Shown: piece after piece, positions 33,760 to 46,639 of the stretch | Layout of the letters: every line of letters begins with the position of its first letter | Numbering within the stretch: position 1 is the stretch's first letter | Assembly (NCBI GenBank): GCA_963580455.1 | Contig: OY756958.1 | Coordinates: 6,460,501 to 6,524,500 of the forward strand | Length of the DNA stretch: 64,000 nucleotides | Reading direction: 5' to 3' | DNA from: Euonymus europaeus | Lineage: Eukaryota; Streptophyta; Magnoliopsida; Celastrales; Celastraceae | Position numbers and translations under genes: made by a program | Notes under the pieces: generated by a model | Told to the model about the DNA's origin: nothing | Database searches by the model: none | Seen by the model: the letters and a program-made list of their open reading frames with translations, nothing else

Positions 33760-33765
33760 AATAAA
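33760..33765 (+). terminator. Probable polyadenylation signal of the GDSL gene
   Basis: AATAAA 104 bp after the stop codon, followed by a T-rich stretch (TTCTGTTTTGGG). It is the first canonical signal downstream. Confidence 0.55.
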
Positions 33766-33779
33766 TATTCTGTTTTGGG

Positions 33780-34800
33780 TACATATTTGGTTCAGGTCAC
33801 AGGTTGGCAGCTCGGGTTGCGAGTTTACCATTTACATATTGTTTCTTTTAGTACCATTTGGATAGCATTTTAGTGTTTTCTTGTGTGACTGTCCAAACTC
33901 CTCCAATGATTTTGGCTAAATGGCAAAAATACCCGAGACAATTCAAACCCCAAGCTTTGAATTGAAAGCTTCAACTGGGCCATCTATTTATCACCCGTGT
34001 GTTACCAGCAGTCCACGGGTCTTGATCTTCCCCGACGGTAAAGTACCAGCTCCTTCCGATCATAAATTAACATCTTTTACGGATATATATATAGTACAAG
34101 GCATACGATATTATAGTGGTAGTATTTATTAATAAAAGTCTTTTATTATTTTTCAATGAGAATTCACATTTTCTATAATTATTTAATACCATAATATAAT
34201 GTTGTGCGCATATTATCGAATATTTCAAATGGTAAATGATCTGATTTGTAGAGTTCGGCTTACACAGAAAATTGGGTCATTAGTTCTTATAAAATATAAG
34301 TATTAGTTCACAACATACGATAAAATTAAGAAAGTGATCGGTACGGTTATAACACATAATTGAATATGTTTATCTTGACAGTGAGAACGATATAATTTTG
34401 GCTTCATGTACTAGTATACTTGTGTGTATTAAACAGGACCAAGTGGAGGAAAGTGTTTTTATATTGAGTATATAAAACAAATACCTTATAACTATTATGA
34501 GTAATTATACTTCTAATCCCGATAAAAATAATATGAACGATCATGGACTGAATATTGTTTTGAGTCACAAAAGAGTGAGACCTGTTTATTAGTCAATAAA
34601 CTCATTGAGTTGGACAATGACAGTACATTGATTAACAATATTATTTGTTGAATGAATCCATGTCTTGGTTTAGGGATTGAGGGTATCCCTCGAGAAAGTT
34701 TATAAGTTTTTATCGTGCCAAACTTGCATGTGGTTTTAGTTTCCGACACAATAAATAAGTTATATGTAAGTCTCGAGATCTATGTTTATGAATTAAATTG
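33780..34800. other. Interval without a recognisable gene
   Basis: AT-rich, with no family-like frame on either strand. It leads into the LTR-like repeat region. Confidence 0.4.
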
Positions 34801-35666
34801 TCAGTAATTATTGGGTCTATGCCTATACTTGTGATATTTGTGTGAATATTATATGCATGTAAGACATCACATGTGCGTCAAACATGGAATATGAGACATA
34901 TTGTTAATTTGACCGTTCAAGTAACTTGAAGTAACTACTTCCGAGATTACCAAATCTGAGCAAAAATCCTATATGACTATAACTGAGCTGAGTATTGGTT
35001 GCTTGTTTGTTGTAGAACATATTAGATATGTTTGCAATTGTTTGATCGTGCATGACTTATTTGTGAGAAGGATAAAACTCTATCCTAAAGGGTTTGGTTG
35101 AGCTTAAACTACTCGGAGAGATAATACATGATATTAAATTGATAATGTCTAGATTAAAAATCCTAAGATTAAATCTAAATGTAGGGTTATCTTTCTAGGA
35201 TTATATCATTATCTCTGTCATGTTTATGAAGTTTTTTCTCAGCAGCCTATATAAGAACAAATTGGACGCATAATAAAGATAGAAGCTTGGAGCAAAAAAT
35301 CGATCTCGTATGTGTAAAGCTTCATCTTATATTTTCTTTCTTGTTTTATGAGTGATCTGTGAGGTCTTTCTACGTATTTTGTTTAAGAGAGAAAGTTTTT
35401 TATGAATGCATGTCTAAATGCCCCCTTAGTCTGAGAAAAATGCAAACAATTTAGAGTGGTTTAGTCACAATTGAGCTTACATCCACTATTCAAGAATTCT
35501 CTTTTAGATTTAGTGAATCCACTCTCGTATGTGTGAAGCTTCATCTTATATTTTCTCTCTTGTTTCATGAGTGATCTGTGAGGTCTTTCTACAGATTTTG
35601 TTTAAGAGAGAAAGTTTTTTATGAGTGCATGTCTAAATGCCCCCTAAGTCTGAGAAAAATGCAAAC
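34800..35666 (+). repeat. LTR-like repeat (same family as 47733-48310), with internal duplication
   Basis: The order of blocks GGATAAAACTCTATC, AAAGGGTTTGGTTGAG, AGATAATAC, then TCTCTTGTTTCATGAGTGAT and TTTAAGAGAGAAAG matches the LTR-like sequence at 47733-48310 with moderate divergence. A 143-bp segment (35305-35447) is repeated at 35522-35666, beginning CTCGTATGTGT and ending AAAAATGCAAAC. An open frame starting at 35637 in the second copy (67 codons) resembles nothing I know. Confidence 0.55.
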
Positions 35667-36559
35667 TTAGTGAATCCACTATGTCAACTTGTTGATGCAA
35701 AGACAAATCAACCTTTCAATACCTCTAGTTTTGGCTCATGTTTCATCTACACTCATTACAATGGAAGATTTCTTAATATAGCTAGAGGGTTTGAATTTAA
35801 CTTCAAAGGATGTAGAATCATCTGGCATGAAGAAAAGTAGATTATTGAAAATAAGAAGGAAACCCAATTTGCTTAAAGATTTGTAATATGAATGTATGTT
35901 ATGTTCTTTCTGCCAAGAAGTTTTGAGAAAATTATACAGCACCAATTTAACACCTGGTTCATATAAATAGTGTACATAATGGCCAATAATCTACATGGTT
36001 GTCTCGCTAGCATGACAACTCAACAAAATCAAATTGTTTGACACAAAATTCAAAATTTGACATTCAAATTTAATGCATCTGTCATGATTTACTTAAACCA
36101 TGGTAAAACCTTGAAAATGAGAAAAATTAACCAGCTACACCTCATTTGACGCAAACCATACATCTTAAACCGACTATTCTCTCTGCATTTTCTGACGAGA
36201 TTAGGAAGCGTCTCCAGGCAAGAATTGATGATAACAACACGATTCCGATCATAGAAAAGGAAAATGAATATAAAAAGTAAGTAGCAATTTGAAAACCAAG
36301 TTACTGCTTATGATTCTTCCTTATTTCTATTGATTGGTTGGTGAAAATCCATATAAATCCATTTGTATGTGTTGGACAGTAGAGATTTTTCTAGTTGTAA
36401 ACAAAATCTATACTGTAGTAGCTTATTATAGGAAGACATTAAGAAGAAAATAATGTTTTACCCGTTGATTACATTTTTTGAGATTTCAATTTTTAGTTTA
36501 AAATTGATTTAGGTCTCTTATACTAGTATCACATTTTTGAAGACCGAGACAATATTTTG
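35667..36559. other. Interval without a recognisable gene
   Basis: Short open frames only. No family resemblance was seen. It may be internal sequence of the LTR element whose LTR-like repeat lies to the left, since GGTAAAACC and similar leader-like text follows, but this is unproven. Confidence 0.35.
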
Positions 36560-38990
36560 TCTTTACCAAATCTTTCATCTCAAATTCTGCTTTTAAATAA
36601 TTATCAGCTTGAATAACTTATTCAGAAGTTCCAACAAAATTTAAATCATCAACATAAGCATTTATTAAACAACTCCAGATTTTGACATTTTAATATATAT
36701 GCATAGACAAATTGGATCATTTGTAAACCCTTCTTTAACAAGGTATTCACTTAATCGATTGTACCACATGCGTCCGGATTATTTTGATCCATCTAGTGAA
36801 CGCTAGAGTTTGATTGAACACAATCCTCTAGACTTTGAATTAGGCAACCGAAATCTTTCAGGGAATTTCATATAAATTTCACTATCCAACAATCCATATA
36901 GATAAGCTATTAATACGTCCATAAAATGGATGGTCAGTCGTTCAACGATTGTTGAGTCAATCCAGAATCTAAAAGTGATTCCATACATAATAGAAAAATA
37001 TGTTTCATCATAATCAATTCCAAGTTTCTGCGAGAAATCTTGTGCTATAATTCTCACATGATAAAGGGTAATCTCATTATCCTCATTTCACTTATGCACA
37101 AATACCCATTTTTATCCTACAGGTTGAATACCTTATGGTGTCAAGACTACAAGTCCAAAAACTTCCCTTTTTGATAGAGAATTTAATTATGCTATCATAG
37201 CTTCTTTCCATTTATGCTAACTTTTTTTTATGTCAAAATTCATGAACATATTTATGCTCAGGATCATCATTCTTCTAGTGATCTCTATAGCAACTTCATA
37301 TGGAAAGACGTTATCAACAAATTACTTCTATCCCCACTTTCTTCATGAGATATTGGGCGCTCATTATTTTCATCACTAGGTATCTATATCTCTTAACAAA
37401 AATTTTTCCCGAAGGTTGAGATTCAGTAAGTGTTTTCTCTTCAAGTGTAATCTCTACAAACAAATATGCTCTTCTAGAGCTCTAGTAGGAATTTGTACAT
37501 TTTTCTTTCGAGGAAATCTATCTTTAGCTACTAGTGGCCTTCCACGTTTTTGATGTGATTTTAATTCATCACTTATTGTTTATCCTTCATGGACATTGAT
37601 ACGTGTGGTAGAATTTCTAGCTGAAATATGTGTCTGCAACACTTTTGAAATATCATTAAATGTATAAGGTAAATCAACAATTTAAATGATATGGACATTT
37701 GTTCACAATGTTTTGTTCGTGAATCAAAATGAGATTGCGTCACAGTGTTCCAAGTAATATCATCATACTTATTATATTGAAAATTTTTGCTTCGCAAAGG
37801 AGGAAAAACTTATTCACCAAAGTGACAATTTATAAACCTTGCTTTGAAAACATAAATATTTAGTGGTTCATGATATCGAATAATAGAAGGGAATCAACAA
37901 CAACATAAATACTAAGTTGATGTTGTGTTCCCATCTTAATTTGTTATAGAGGTGAAATAGAAACATAAACAATACAACCAAAAATACAAAAAAAAAATTG
38001 AAATATTATGTTGATAACCTAACACCATTTGTAAAGGTGAATATGAATTAGGAGTAGATAGTCTGACTCAAATTAATGATACACCATGTAATATTACAAA
38101 TCTTCAAGTATCAAAAAGTCATTTATTTTTTAAAAGTATAGGTTTAGCAATCAACTAGAGACGCTTTATTAGTGACTCTGCTAAACTATTTTGAGTATGA
38201 GTATGTGCAACAAGATGTTCAACATCTATAGCTAGTGACATGCAATAAGCATTGAATGATTTAGAACTAAATTCACTAGCATTATCTAGTCAAATAGACT
38301 TAATGGGATAATCAAAAAATTATGCATGTAAACTAATAATTTGAGCTAAGAACCTAGCATATGCAATATTACGAGTAGATAATAAACACACATGTGACCA
38401 TTTGGATGATTCATCTATCAGAACTATAAGTAACGAAATAGCCCATATGATGGATGAAGAGGTCCACATATATCTCCATGAATATGTCATATAAAATTAG
38501 AAGATTCTTTACCTACCTTCAAGGAGGTATCACAATCAACTTTCCTTGTGAACAAGCAACACACAAGTGAGCTTTATGTAAAAAAGACTTTTGATTTCTT
38601 AATTGATGTTAATTTATATTTTTAATTATTCTGCGCATCATGGTAGAACCTGGGTCACCAAAGCGATCATGCCAAGGTATATATATCTTCGAATCAGGTC
38701 ACTTTTTGTGTATCACAATATGTGTTTTAATCAATTTATACTTGCATGGTATAAAGCCGAAGACAAAGCCAAAAAAATTTCTTGTACAAGCTTCTGACTT
38801 GAAATGATAGAAGTAATATATAAGTAATTTTATTACTTTCTCTTCCAGACTCAAAATGATATTCATTTTTACAAATTTCTTTGAAACTCAATAATTTTAT
38901 TTTTTGATTTAGGAGAGTACAATGATTCCTCAATACATATTTTTGTTCATTTAGGCAATATGATATTAGATCTTCTGGACCATTCAACTA
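36560..38990 (-). pseudogene. Ty1/copia pol, antisense, heavily decayed
   Basis: Reading the minus strand from 38990 downward gives a piece next to the protease (LLSFKEICKNEYHFE) and then the GAG-pre-integrase segment (about 38690-38600). The integrase follows, with SIxLDNASEFSSKSFNAYC, IDVEHLVAHTHTQN and SLAESLIKRL (38300-38140). The reverse transcriptase comes last: RIIAQDFSQKLGIDYDETYF, MDVLIAYLYGLLDSEIYMKF (37057-36803) and GRMWYNRLSEYLVKEGF (near 36760). The order is that of copia, and nearly every segment has stops or shifts. The LTRs were not identified with certainty. The integrase piece resembles the scrap at 2556-2840. Confidence 0.83.
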
Positions 38991-39103
38991 TTTTTCCTAA
39001 TCCTTGACAATTATTGTTTTCTTCTAGATATCATCATGATCGGCAACTATATCTATCTGAAGGAGATCTAGACACCTATATAAAGAGAATGTTCAAAGAG
39101 TTA

Positions 39104-40690
39104 TGTGAAACCCTGAAACAAGAACTTTAAGTTTCGATTAATTTATGGGTAAATTTTGGTGAAAAACATGAGGTTTCTGGACACTTAGTGCACAAGGGGG
39201 GAGAGAAATTCTTAGTTGAAATTGTGATGTTGAAGGTGTCTAGACACCCTATAGAGGTGTCTAGGCACTTTGTCTTGTATTAGAGGCTGAGAGGGGTTGT
39301 AAGGGAAGGGTTTCCGGACACCCACTTAAGGTGTCCAAACACCTAAATGGTTTTTGCTCCTAAAAAGTAGTTGGTAGACAAATTCTCTAAAATAAAACAG
39401 AGTTCACACGAGAAGTGAGAGAAACTTAGAGAGAAAAAGTGATTCTTGGAGGATTCAAGATTGAATTTGAATGTTTATGAGTGGCTAACAAAATTCGAGC
39501 AAGACTCAAGAAGGATTGGAGGATTTGAGGTAAGTTTTCTTGAGTTTTGAAAAATTAAGTTCTTTGATAGATTTGTGGAAACCTTGATCAGTTGGCTAAA
39601 GTACTTAAGTTAGTTGATTATGGGCTTGTTTATGAATAAATTTATAGGTTTCGTTGTTTATTTGAGGTAGAAGTTCAATTTGGTTCATATTCAAGGTTGT
39701 GGGAAAATTTCTAGAGAGAGAAATGTGAGTTTCTTGCATTTATGGCTTAAATTCATATTTGTATGTTAGATTGATAATGTATTGGTTATGAAATGAGTTT
39801 TGGTTTTGTCATATGTTATGTTTGGAAACTGAAACCCTAGAATTTGAAAATATTCGATATTTGTGTTGCTTGGATACGAGGTAGGAGAATTCTTACACAA
39901 TTCTTTCATGATTTTCATTGATGCCTAAAGAGTGGTTTGATTCTTCATTTATCCTCTTTATTTGTTCTCACCTTAATTGTGCCTAAGAGAGAACAACCCT
40001 ATAATATGTGTTTCCAATTGTTGGATAATTTGATGTTATTGCATACTTTATACATGATGTTCGATCATATATTGAGCATGGGTTACTCTTCATACATGCA
40101 CCATGTAGAGGTTTATATATGTAGGATGCTTATATACATATCATGGTATAGACATGTGGTGGTGTATTAGGGAACCTTTGGAAGTGCGAGTATGTTCTCA
40201 TAGTCCCTTAGGCTGATTGAATGTCATATGGAAGGATGGTAGGTGTAGTCCTAGCTTGACTCATGCCAAATGACTTCATTGTGAGGCAACACACGAAGAT
40301 TCTGAGGGATTGGTTACGATTGAACCTGAATCTTGTGTGGGCATGATGGTGGTCACGCATATTGTTTACTCCTTGTGGGTCGATATTGATGGTGGTTGTG
40401 TTCACCAATTGGTCAGTGTCGGTGCTGAGGCATTGACTGGTGTTGACCCATAGGGAGTCAACATGATACTCGGTTGTATGATTGTTCATGGTTAGATCAC
40501 ATATTATTTCATAAAAGCCTTACTTGAACATTTAACTTAATGTTGTTCATTATTATATTTAACTTACTAAGCTTTTTACTCACCCTTTACCTTTCTTTTC
40601 TCCCCACAGGTGAGTCTGGTTCCGAAACTGGTGATGTAGATCTATAGGAGCATCATTGACATAGATGACTACCTAGTGAGTGGGGAATGT
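39104..40690 (+). repeat. Possible solo LTR of a gypsy element (uncertain)
   Basis: Begins TGTGAAACCCTGAAAC, resembling gypsy LTR starts (TGTGAMACCC type). Near its right side it has AACTTACTAAGC, TTTTACTCACCC and ACAGGTGAGTCTGGTTCC, text common in long plant gypsy LTRs. GGTGTCTAGACACC and similar palindromes occur near 39235-39350. No target duplication was found and the right end is unclear. Confidence 0.35.
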
Positions 40691-40710
40691 AAAAGGGTTA
40701 CTTTCCCTAT

Positions 40711-43700
40711 GTGTTATTGATCAACGACATGCCCTCGTTGCATGACTATTTTCCTCTAGGTTTCCATTTGGGAAATCGCAGTCAACCTTCAATGAAATCT
40801 ATCCCACTAGGTTTTGGTCCTAAAGATATCGATGTCCAAACATATAAGAGGAGAAAAGGGAAAGGAAAGAATCTGATGAAAATAGTCCTTTTCAAATAAC
40901 TGCTACTGAAGCAATGCAAGAAGGTGGCAAAGAGAGAAAGAAAAAATGAATAAGGAGAAAGAATAAAACATCGTGTGAGATTTCAACTTCAACAAATTCA
41001 ACTGACTATTCAAGCACTCAATACTCCCACAATCAAGAAATTGAGGAAACCCTTCAGGTATGGAAGTAGTTGGTTTAACAAGCACTGTTGATGACGATAT
41101 TCTCCAAAGCAAAATTGAATCCATTATAGTTGCGGAAGTCATTGGATCCAAGGCAGGGAAGAATAAAGGTAAGGCAGTATGATCTGCTTGCCTTTTGTGG
41201 TCGGTAGGTGTTTCTCTTTTGATGATTAGTATACTCTCATGGAATGTTTGAGGATTAGAGGGCTTCTAAAAAAAGGTTGTGCGTAAATGGGTCATGGAGA
41301 AGAAGGTCGATCTCTTATTTATAATTGAAACCAAGCTGAAATCAATATTAGATAGGCTAGTTATGAGCTACTGGGGGAATACAAAATTTGAATAAAGTGT
41401 TGTTGGTGTAGTGGGTTCGGCTAATGGGCTATTGGCAGTGTGGTATCTCGATTCACTTATGGTACAGGATGTGATTAAGGGTGATAGGTGGTTGGCTTTG
41501 GAAGTAAAGTGTTTGCAAAAAAAAAAAATGTGTGGTTGTTTTTTTTTCTATATATAGGCACAACAATAAAGTTGAGAGAATTGTGCTATGGGAAAAATTA
41601 TGCTTGCTTGAATCACAAATAATTTTACCTTGCTTTATGTTGAGAGATTTCAATAAGATACTCAACCCGAGGGAGAGATCTATAGGCAAGTTGCAAAGTC
41701 AAGAGGAATGAGGACTTTTGCAAATTTTGTTCATCACATGGGCTTATTTGAGCTGCCACTATATGGGAGAAGATTCATCTAAAAAAATTCACTTTGTCAA
41801 AGTAAAATAAGCCGTGTTTTTTGTCACAGTACAATGCCTCTTTGCTTTTCTAGGACTTAAATTGTAGTTATCGAGGGGATTCTCATATCATTTTCCATTA
41901 CATGTTGAGGCGGGTATTATGAATTGGGCCCAAGGCCTTTCCGAGTTCAAGATTGTTGGTGGATGGACCCAACTTTTCCCACAACAATTCAATTTTTTTG
42001 CACCGAAATCACTGCAAACTCAACTAACTAGTCAACGTTTCATAAATTCAAGTTGCTGCAAACGCTACTAAAAGTCTGGAATAAAGAGGTCTTTGGGAAA
42101 GTTTAGCTGAAGATTAAAAAGCTAGACAATGAAATAGACGAATAGGATAAAATTGTAGAAAATCAAACTTTTTCTGATATGGAGTTGCAAAATTTCAATG
42201 GGTTAAAAGGTTAGCTTTAGAAAGAAAGTAAGAAACTTGAGTCTCTATGGAGACAAAAATCCAGGATTAGATGAATAGTAGAGGGAGACAGAAATACAAA
42301 GTATTTTCATTCTTCAATATGTATTCGGAGGCACTCCAACACAATGAGATGTTTACAATCGGATAGAGGATTACTCACTCATCCGAGAGACATTAGGGTT
42401 GAAGTAGTGGCTCATTTTCAAAATCAGTTTAAAGATCCAGTAGTAAGTTCTTTCCAATGGGATGGTGTATAATTTAAATCCATCTCAAGCCAAATGACTA
42501 TAACCTTGGAAGAACCTTTCACGCGACAAAAAGTGAATGATGCAATTTGGAACTGTGAGGGTTTGAAGGCCTAGGGCTTGATGGCTTTAATTTTACTTTT
42601 ATCAAGAAAGCTTGGAATATCATTCAGGAGGATATATATCAGATTGTCTTTGATTTCTATGCATTAGGAAAGCTTTCAGATGGGATGAATTCATCCTTCA
42701 TTACACTTATACCTAAGGTTAAAGGTACATCCAAGCTTTCTTCATTTCGGCTAATTAGCTTGCTATAAAATAATCTCCATAGTTTTGGCGACACGTCTCA
42801 AGAAAATATCCCCCATTATTATCAATGATTTTCAATCAAATTTTGTCAAGGGTAGATAGTTGCTTGATAGTGTTTTTGTAGCAAATGAAGTTATGCATTC
42901 CATGAAGAAAAAAATGGCTGAGCGTTTTCTACTAAAGCTCAACATGGAAAAGGCTTTCAATTCCATCAATTGGCAATATTTGAATCAAGTAATGATGAAG
43001 ATGGGTTTTGGTATTAAATGGTGATGGTGGATGATGGAATGTTTGTCTTCAACATCAGTGTCTATTCTAGTTCATGGTTGTCCATTAGAAGAGTTTCATC
43101 TACAACAAGGACTTAGACAAGGTGATCCACTATCACCATTTTTGTTCAACATAGTAGTAGAGAGGCTTTATCAATTGTTTTCAAAGGCTGAGAAAATAGG
43201 TTTGCTAGAAGGTGTGGCTTTGAAAAATATGAGTGATTTCATTGTCTCTCATTTACAATTTGGGGACAACACACTGGTGTTTTTGCAAAGGAAATGAACA
43301 ATCTTTGAGTGTCATGAAGAATATTATAAGGTGCTTTCATCTGATATCTGGATTGAGAGTAAATTTTCACAAGAGTTCTCTTCGAATTGGTATACCTCAA
43401 GATAATCCAGATCACTAGGCTTCAAAATATTATTGTAAGTTGGAGTCTCTCCCGATTAAATATTTGGGTATGCCGCTAGGTGCAAATATTAGGTAGAGTA
43501 AAACTTGAAGGCCGACAATGGATAAATTTAAAAGGAAACTCGCTACTTGGAAGGGGCGTATGCTATCAATGGGAGGACGGTTAGCTTTGATTAAATCCGC
43601 TCTTGCAAATCTCCCCTTGTTTTATATGTCTCAGTTTAAGCTTTCAGCCTCAATTTTGATAAAAAGAGAAAAAATAATTGTTTTAGCTGGAACAAAGTGA

Positions 43701-45431
43701 CACCGCCCAAAGCTTTTGGAGGATTAGGCATTGGAGATATCCATTGTCAAAACTTGGCTTTACTTTTTAAATGGTCTTAGAGCTTTAAGACTGAAGAGTG
43801 AGCTTTGTGGAGGAGAGTGATCCAAGAAAAACATGAGAGACATGGAATTGATTTTAACGTCATTCCAGTAGCATCATCTGCGTCTCTAATAAGGAAAAAT
43901 ATCCATGATCCTTTCGTGGAGCATGAACATAGTCTGCGGTATGTCTAGTCTAATGGTTTCTAGTTGGATAAGTGGGCTAGAGATTCATCAATTTGGCAAA
44001 TTGTTCAATAGATCTCTCCAAAAAAGATGAGGTGATAGCTGGTATGGGTGAATGAATTGCTAACAAGTGGGAAGGGAATGGAGACTAAGATGGAGGAGGC
44101 GATTATTCACATGGGAACAACAGTTAGTTGAATCATCGTTCCAATATATAAATACAATAGTTCTTTGCCCATCAAAGCTTGACAAATTGGTGTGGACTTA
44201 CACTATGAAATGTAATTTCACAGTGAAGTCATTAAATGACAAGTTAATTTTTATACCTATTCAAATAAATGGTTTGAGTGATCTAGCTAAGGTGTGGAAA
44301 GGTTTTGTCCCACCCAGAGTAGAGGTATTTTCATGGCTCCTGCTATAATAAAAAATAATTCGAGGGATAGACTGGCTGCTATTGGAGTGGTACAACTTGC
44401 TGAAAATATATGCCCATTATGTTCAAAATCATTGGAAATTATTAATCATCCTTTTTGTCATTGCTCGTGCCTGGCTTTCCTATGGTACCATCTCATGCAA
44501 TAGTGGGGATGTTTGTTGGTGTCAACCGAGTATTATTTAGGATCTTTTTCAGCAATGGAGCAGCTTAGTAAAAGGTACGCTGCAGGAAATGGTATGGGAG
44601 ATGCTATTTTATATCACCATAAGGATAATTTGGCAGGTGCATAATGATTTAATCTTCAAAAATATTATGGTTGACACATCATCAATTCCTTCAATTATTT
44701 TCTCAAGATTGTATTGCCGATTATCTTACTTGGAGACTAAATTCTCATATGCTAGCTGGCAACTTGAGTAAACATCTGATGCGGTGAAATCTTAGAAGAT
44801 TGTTACCCATATGGCGCTGGCTAGAAACCTTTAATGGTCTCATCCACCTTCTGGTTATTTCAAATGGAATGTTGACTACTCGACAAGTGGAAAACCTAGC
44901 GCAACTGGAATTGGAGGAGTTCTAAGAGATGATTTGGGATCATATATCTATTTGTTTTCTTGTAATATTGGTATTAGCGACTCCAATGTGGCAGAGTTCA
45001 AAGCAATATTGAAGGCTATGGTTCTATTGCTGGAAGAGATGGGGAACTTGGGAAATATTCAGAGGAAAATCATGTCCATTTGCTTGGTCAGTTGGAGGGA
45101 AAAATAGCATATGGAAGTTCGGTCAAATCTGAAATTCCATTGATGCAATAAAGCTGCAGCTGACAAATGTTGACATGAGGCATATTCCAAGAGAAATGAA
45201 CTTTGTGGCTGATTTATTGGCTAAGTAGGTAAGCAATTAGATATGGTGATATGGTTTTAATTTTGTTTGTGTTAATCTATGTTCTTGCTTATGGATTGGT
45301 TTAGTCCTTTTTTTTTGTTCTGTCTTTTTTGTCTTCTACTTAAAGGCTGTCTCTTGTACATTAGTTTTCCTCCACCATTGGTGAGGGCTGATTAATATAT
45401 TCTCTGGCTAAGCCGTTTTATCAAGAAAAAG
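40711..45431 (+). mobile_element. Decayed L1-type LINE, plus strand
   Basis: In order: the ORF1 C-terminal end (YKRRKGKGKNLMK near 40845, then EVVGLTSTVDDDILQSKIES near 41070), an apurinic-type endonuclease (41230-41900), a reverse transcriptase (about 42560-43700), a zf-RVT zinc segment (44285-44500) and RNase H (44860-45230). The 3' end TAAGCCGTTTTATCAAGAAAAA matches the 3' end of the LINE at 50372. The 5' limit is approximate. Confidence 0.85.
41230..45231 (+). pseudogene. LINE ORF2 (endonuclease, RT, RNase H), broken
   Basis: The endonuclease begins ILSWN near 41235 and shows KWVMEKKVDLLFIIETKL, with a stop in place of one residue earlier. The reverse transcriptase keeps LRQGDPLSPFLFNIVVERLY, but the active site YADD reads FGDN (about 43258-43269), so the second catalytic Asp is Asn. 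The zf-RVT part reads FVPPRVEVFSWLLL followed by CPLCSKSLEIINHPFCHC. RNase H at the end shows KWNVDYSTSGKPSATGIG. Many stops and shifts separate the pieces. It is homologous piece by piece to the better preserved copy at 52004-56161. Confidence 0.85.
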
Positions 45432-45735
45432 GAGAGAGAGCTTGTTTATACTCCGTATAGTTGTTTTTGTGTGTGTATTGAAGGAGAGATTTTACATTCT
45501 TTATTTCTACTATATATAGCACCTAAACATTACCTATTTAGTTAATGATTAACCTATCTCTAAATTTTTTAGAATTTACAATCTTAACCCTGCGCGTAAA
45601 TTCAACCTTACTCTAATTTAACGCGAAGCTTGGTATTTTTCAACCCAAATTCACAATTTAATTTTTTTTATATTTTCGGATCATTTATTACATCGCTTCC
45701 CCTTTAAAGAAATTTCATATTCAAAATTTAAAAAA
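45432..45735. other. Short interval without a gene
   Basis: AT-rich sequence between the LINE tail and the antisense gypsy fragment. Nothing recognised. Confidence 0.4.
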
Positions 45736-45739
45736 TATC

Positions 45740-46610
45740 TATATTGTCGAATAAATGTAGATATTTCTCCTTCATTTTCTTCTCAAGCTCCCAAGTCGCT
45801 TCCTCCACATCATGATATAACCACAAAACCTTAACTAATGGTGTCACACTTGATCATGTGAATCTCTCCTTTCGATTCAGTTGAAGATTGTAGCTTCATC
45901 TTCCTCTACTTCAAATGTAGTCCAATCTAAAACATGTGATGAATCCAGCTCATATTTTTGTAGCATAGAAACATGAAACACATTGTCAACTCTTGCCAAC
46001 TTTGGTGGAAGTGCCAATTGGCAGGCAACTGATCAACTAGTTCAAGAATTTCAAAAGGACTCACGAACTGTGGTGCTAACTTTTCTTATCTATTGTACGT
46101 TTGAATGCCACGCCATAGACTAACCTTCAAAAATAGTTTGTCTCCAACTGCAAATTCAAATGGCCTCCTCCTCTTGTTCGCCTGGGACTTTTATGTACTT
46201 TGAGCCATGAGCAACCTCTTCCTAATCCTCTTAACTCCATTTCTTGCTTCTTTGGGTACCGACACCACTTTCTCAACTACCTCCACCCTACACAATGATG
46301 AGCTACATGGCCTCCCATAAAGTGTTTCAAATGGTGTCATCCTAATACTACTTTAAAAAAAGTTAGTTGTACACAAATTCTGCCAAACATAGATATTACT
46401 CCCAATTACCACCAAAATCTACCACACAAGCACTTAGCATATTCTATAAAATTTGCATAGTCCTTTCACAATGCCAATCGTTATGAGGGTGATATGGGGT
46501 AGTGAAGTCTAGCTGTGACCCCGAGGTCTTATGCAAACTACACCAAAATCTTCTTGTGAATACACATGTTTGTGAGTTCAATCATACTACCCACTTAACC
46601 TCATAGCTAG
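45740..46610 (-). pseudogene. Ty3/gypsy integrase C-terminal part, antisense
   Basis: Reading from 46610 downward gives a decayed TPYHPHND(W)HCERTMQIL, then ACVVDFGGNWE, LAEFVYN, SSIRMTPFETLYGRPC and a basic stretch NKRRRPFEFAVGDKLFLKVS. PFEILELVDQLP and VFHVSML-like text follow, with HDVEEATWELEKKMKEKY at the end (about 45810-45760). That is the usual C-terminal part of gypsy integrase through its chromodomain-like tail. Stops and shifts abound. Reverse transcriptase and LTRs are not seen, so the fragment is truncated. Confidence 0.83.
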
Positions 46611-46639
46611 TTAAATGATTGTCACTCCAGGCTTCTTCA

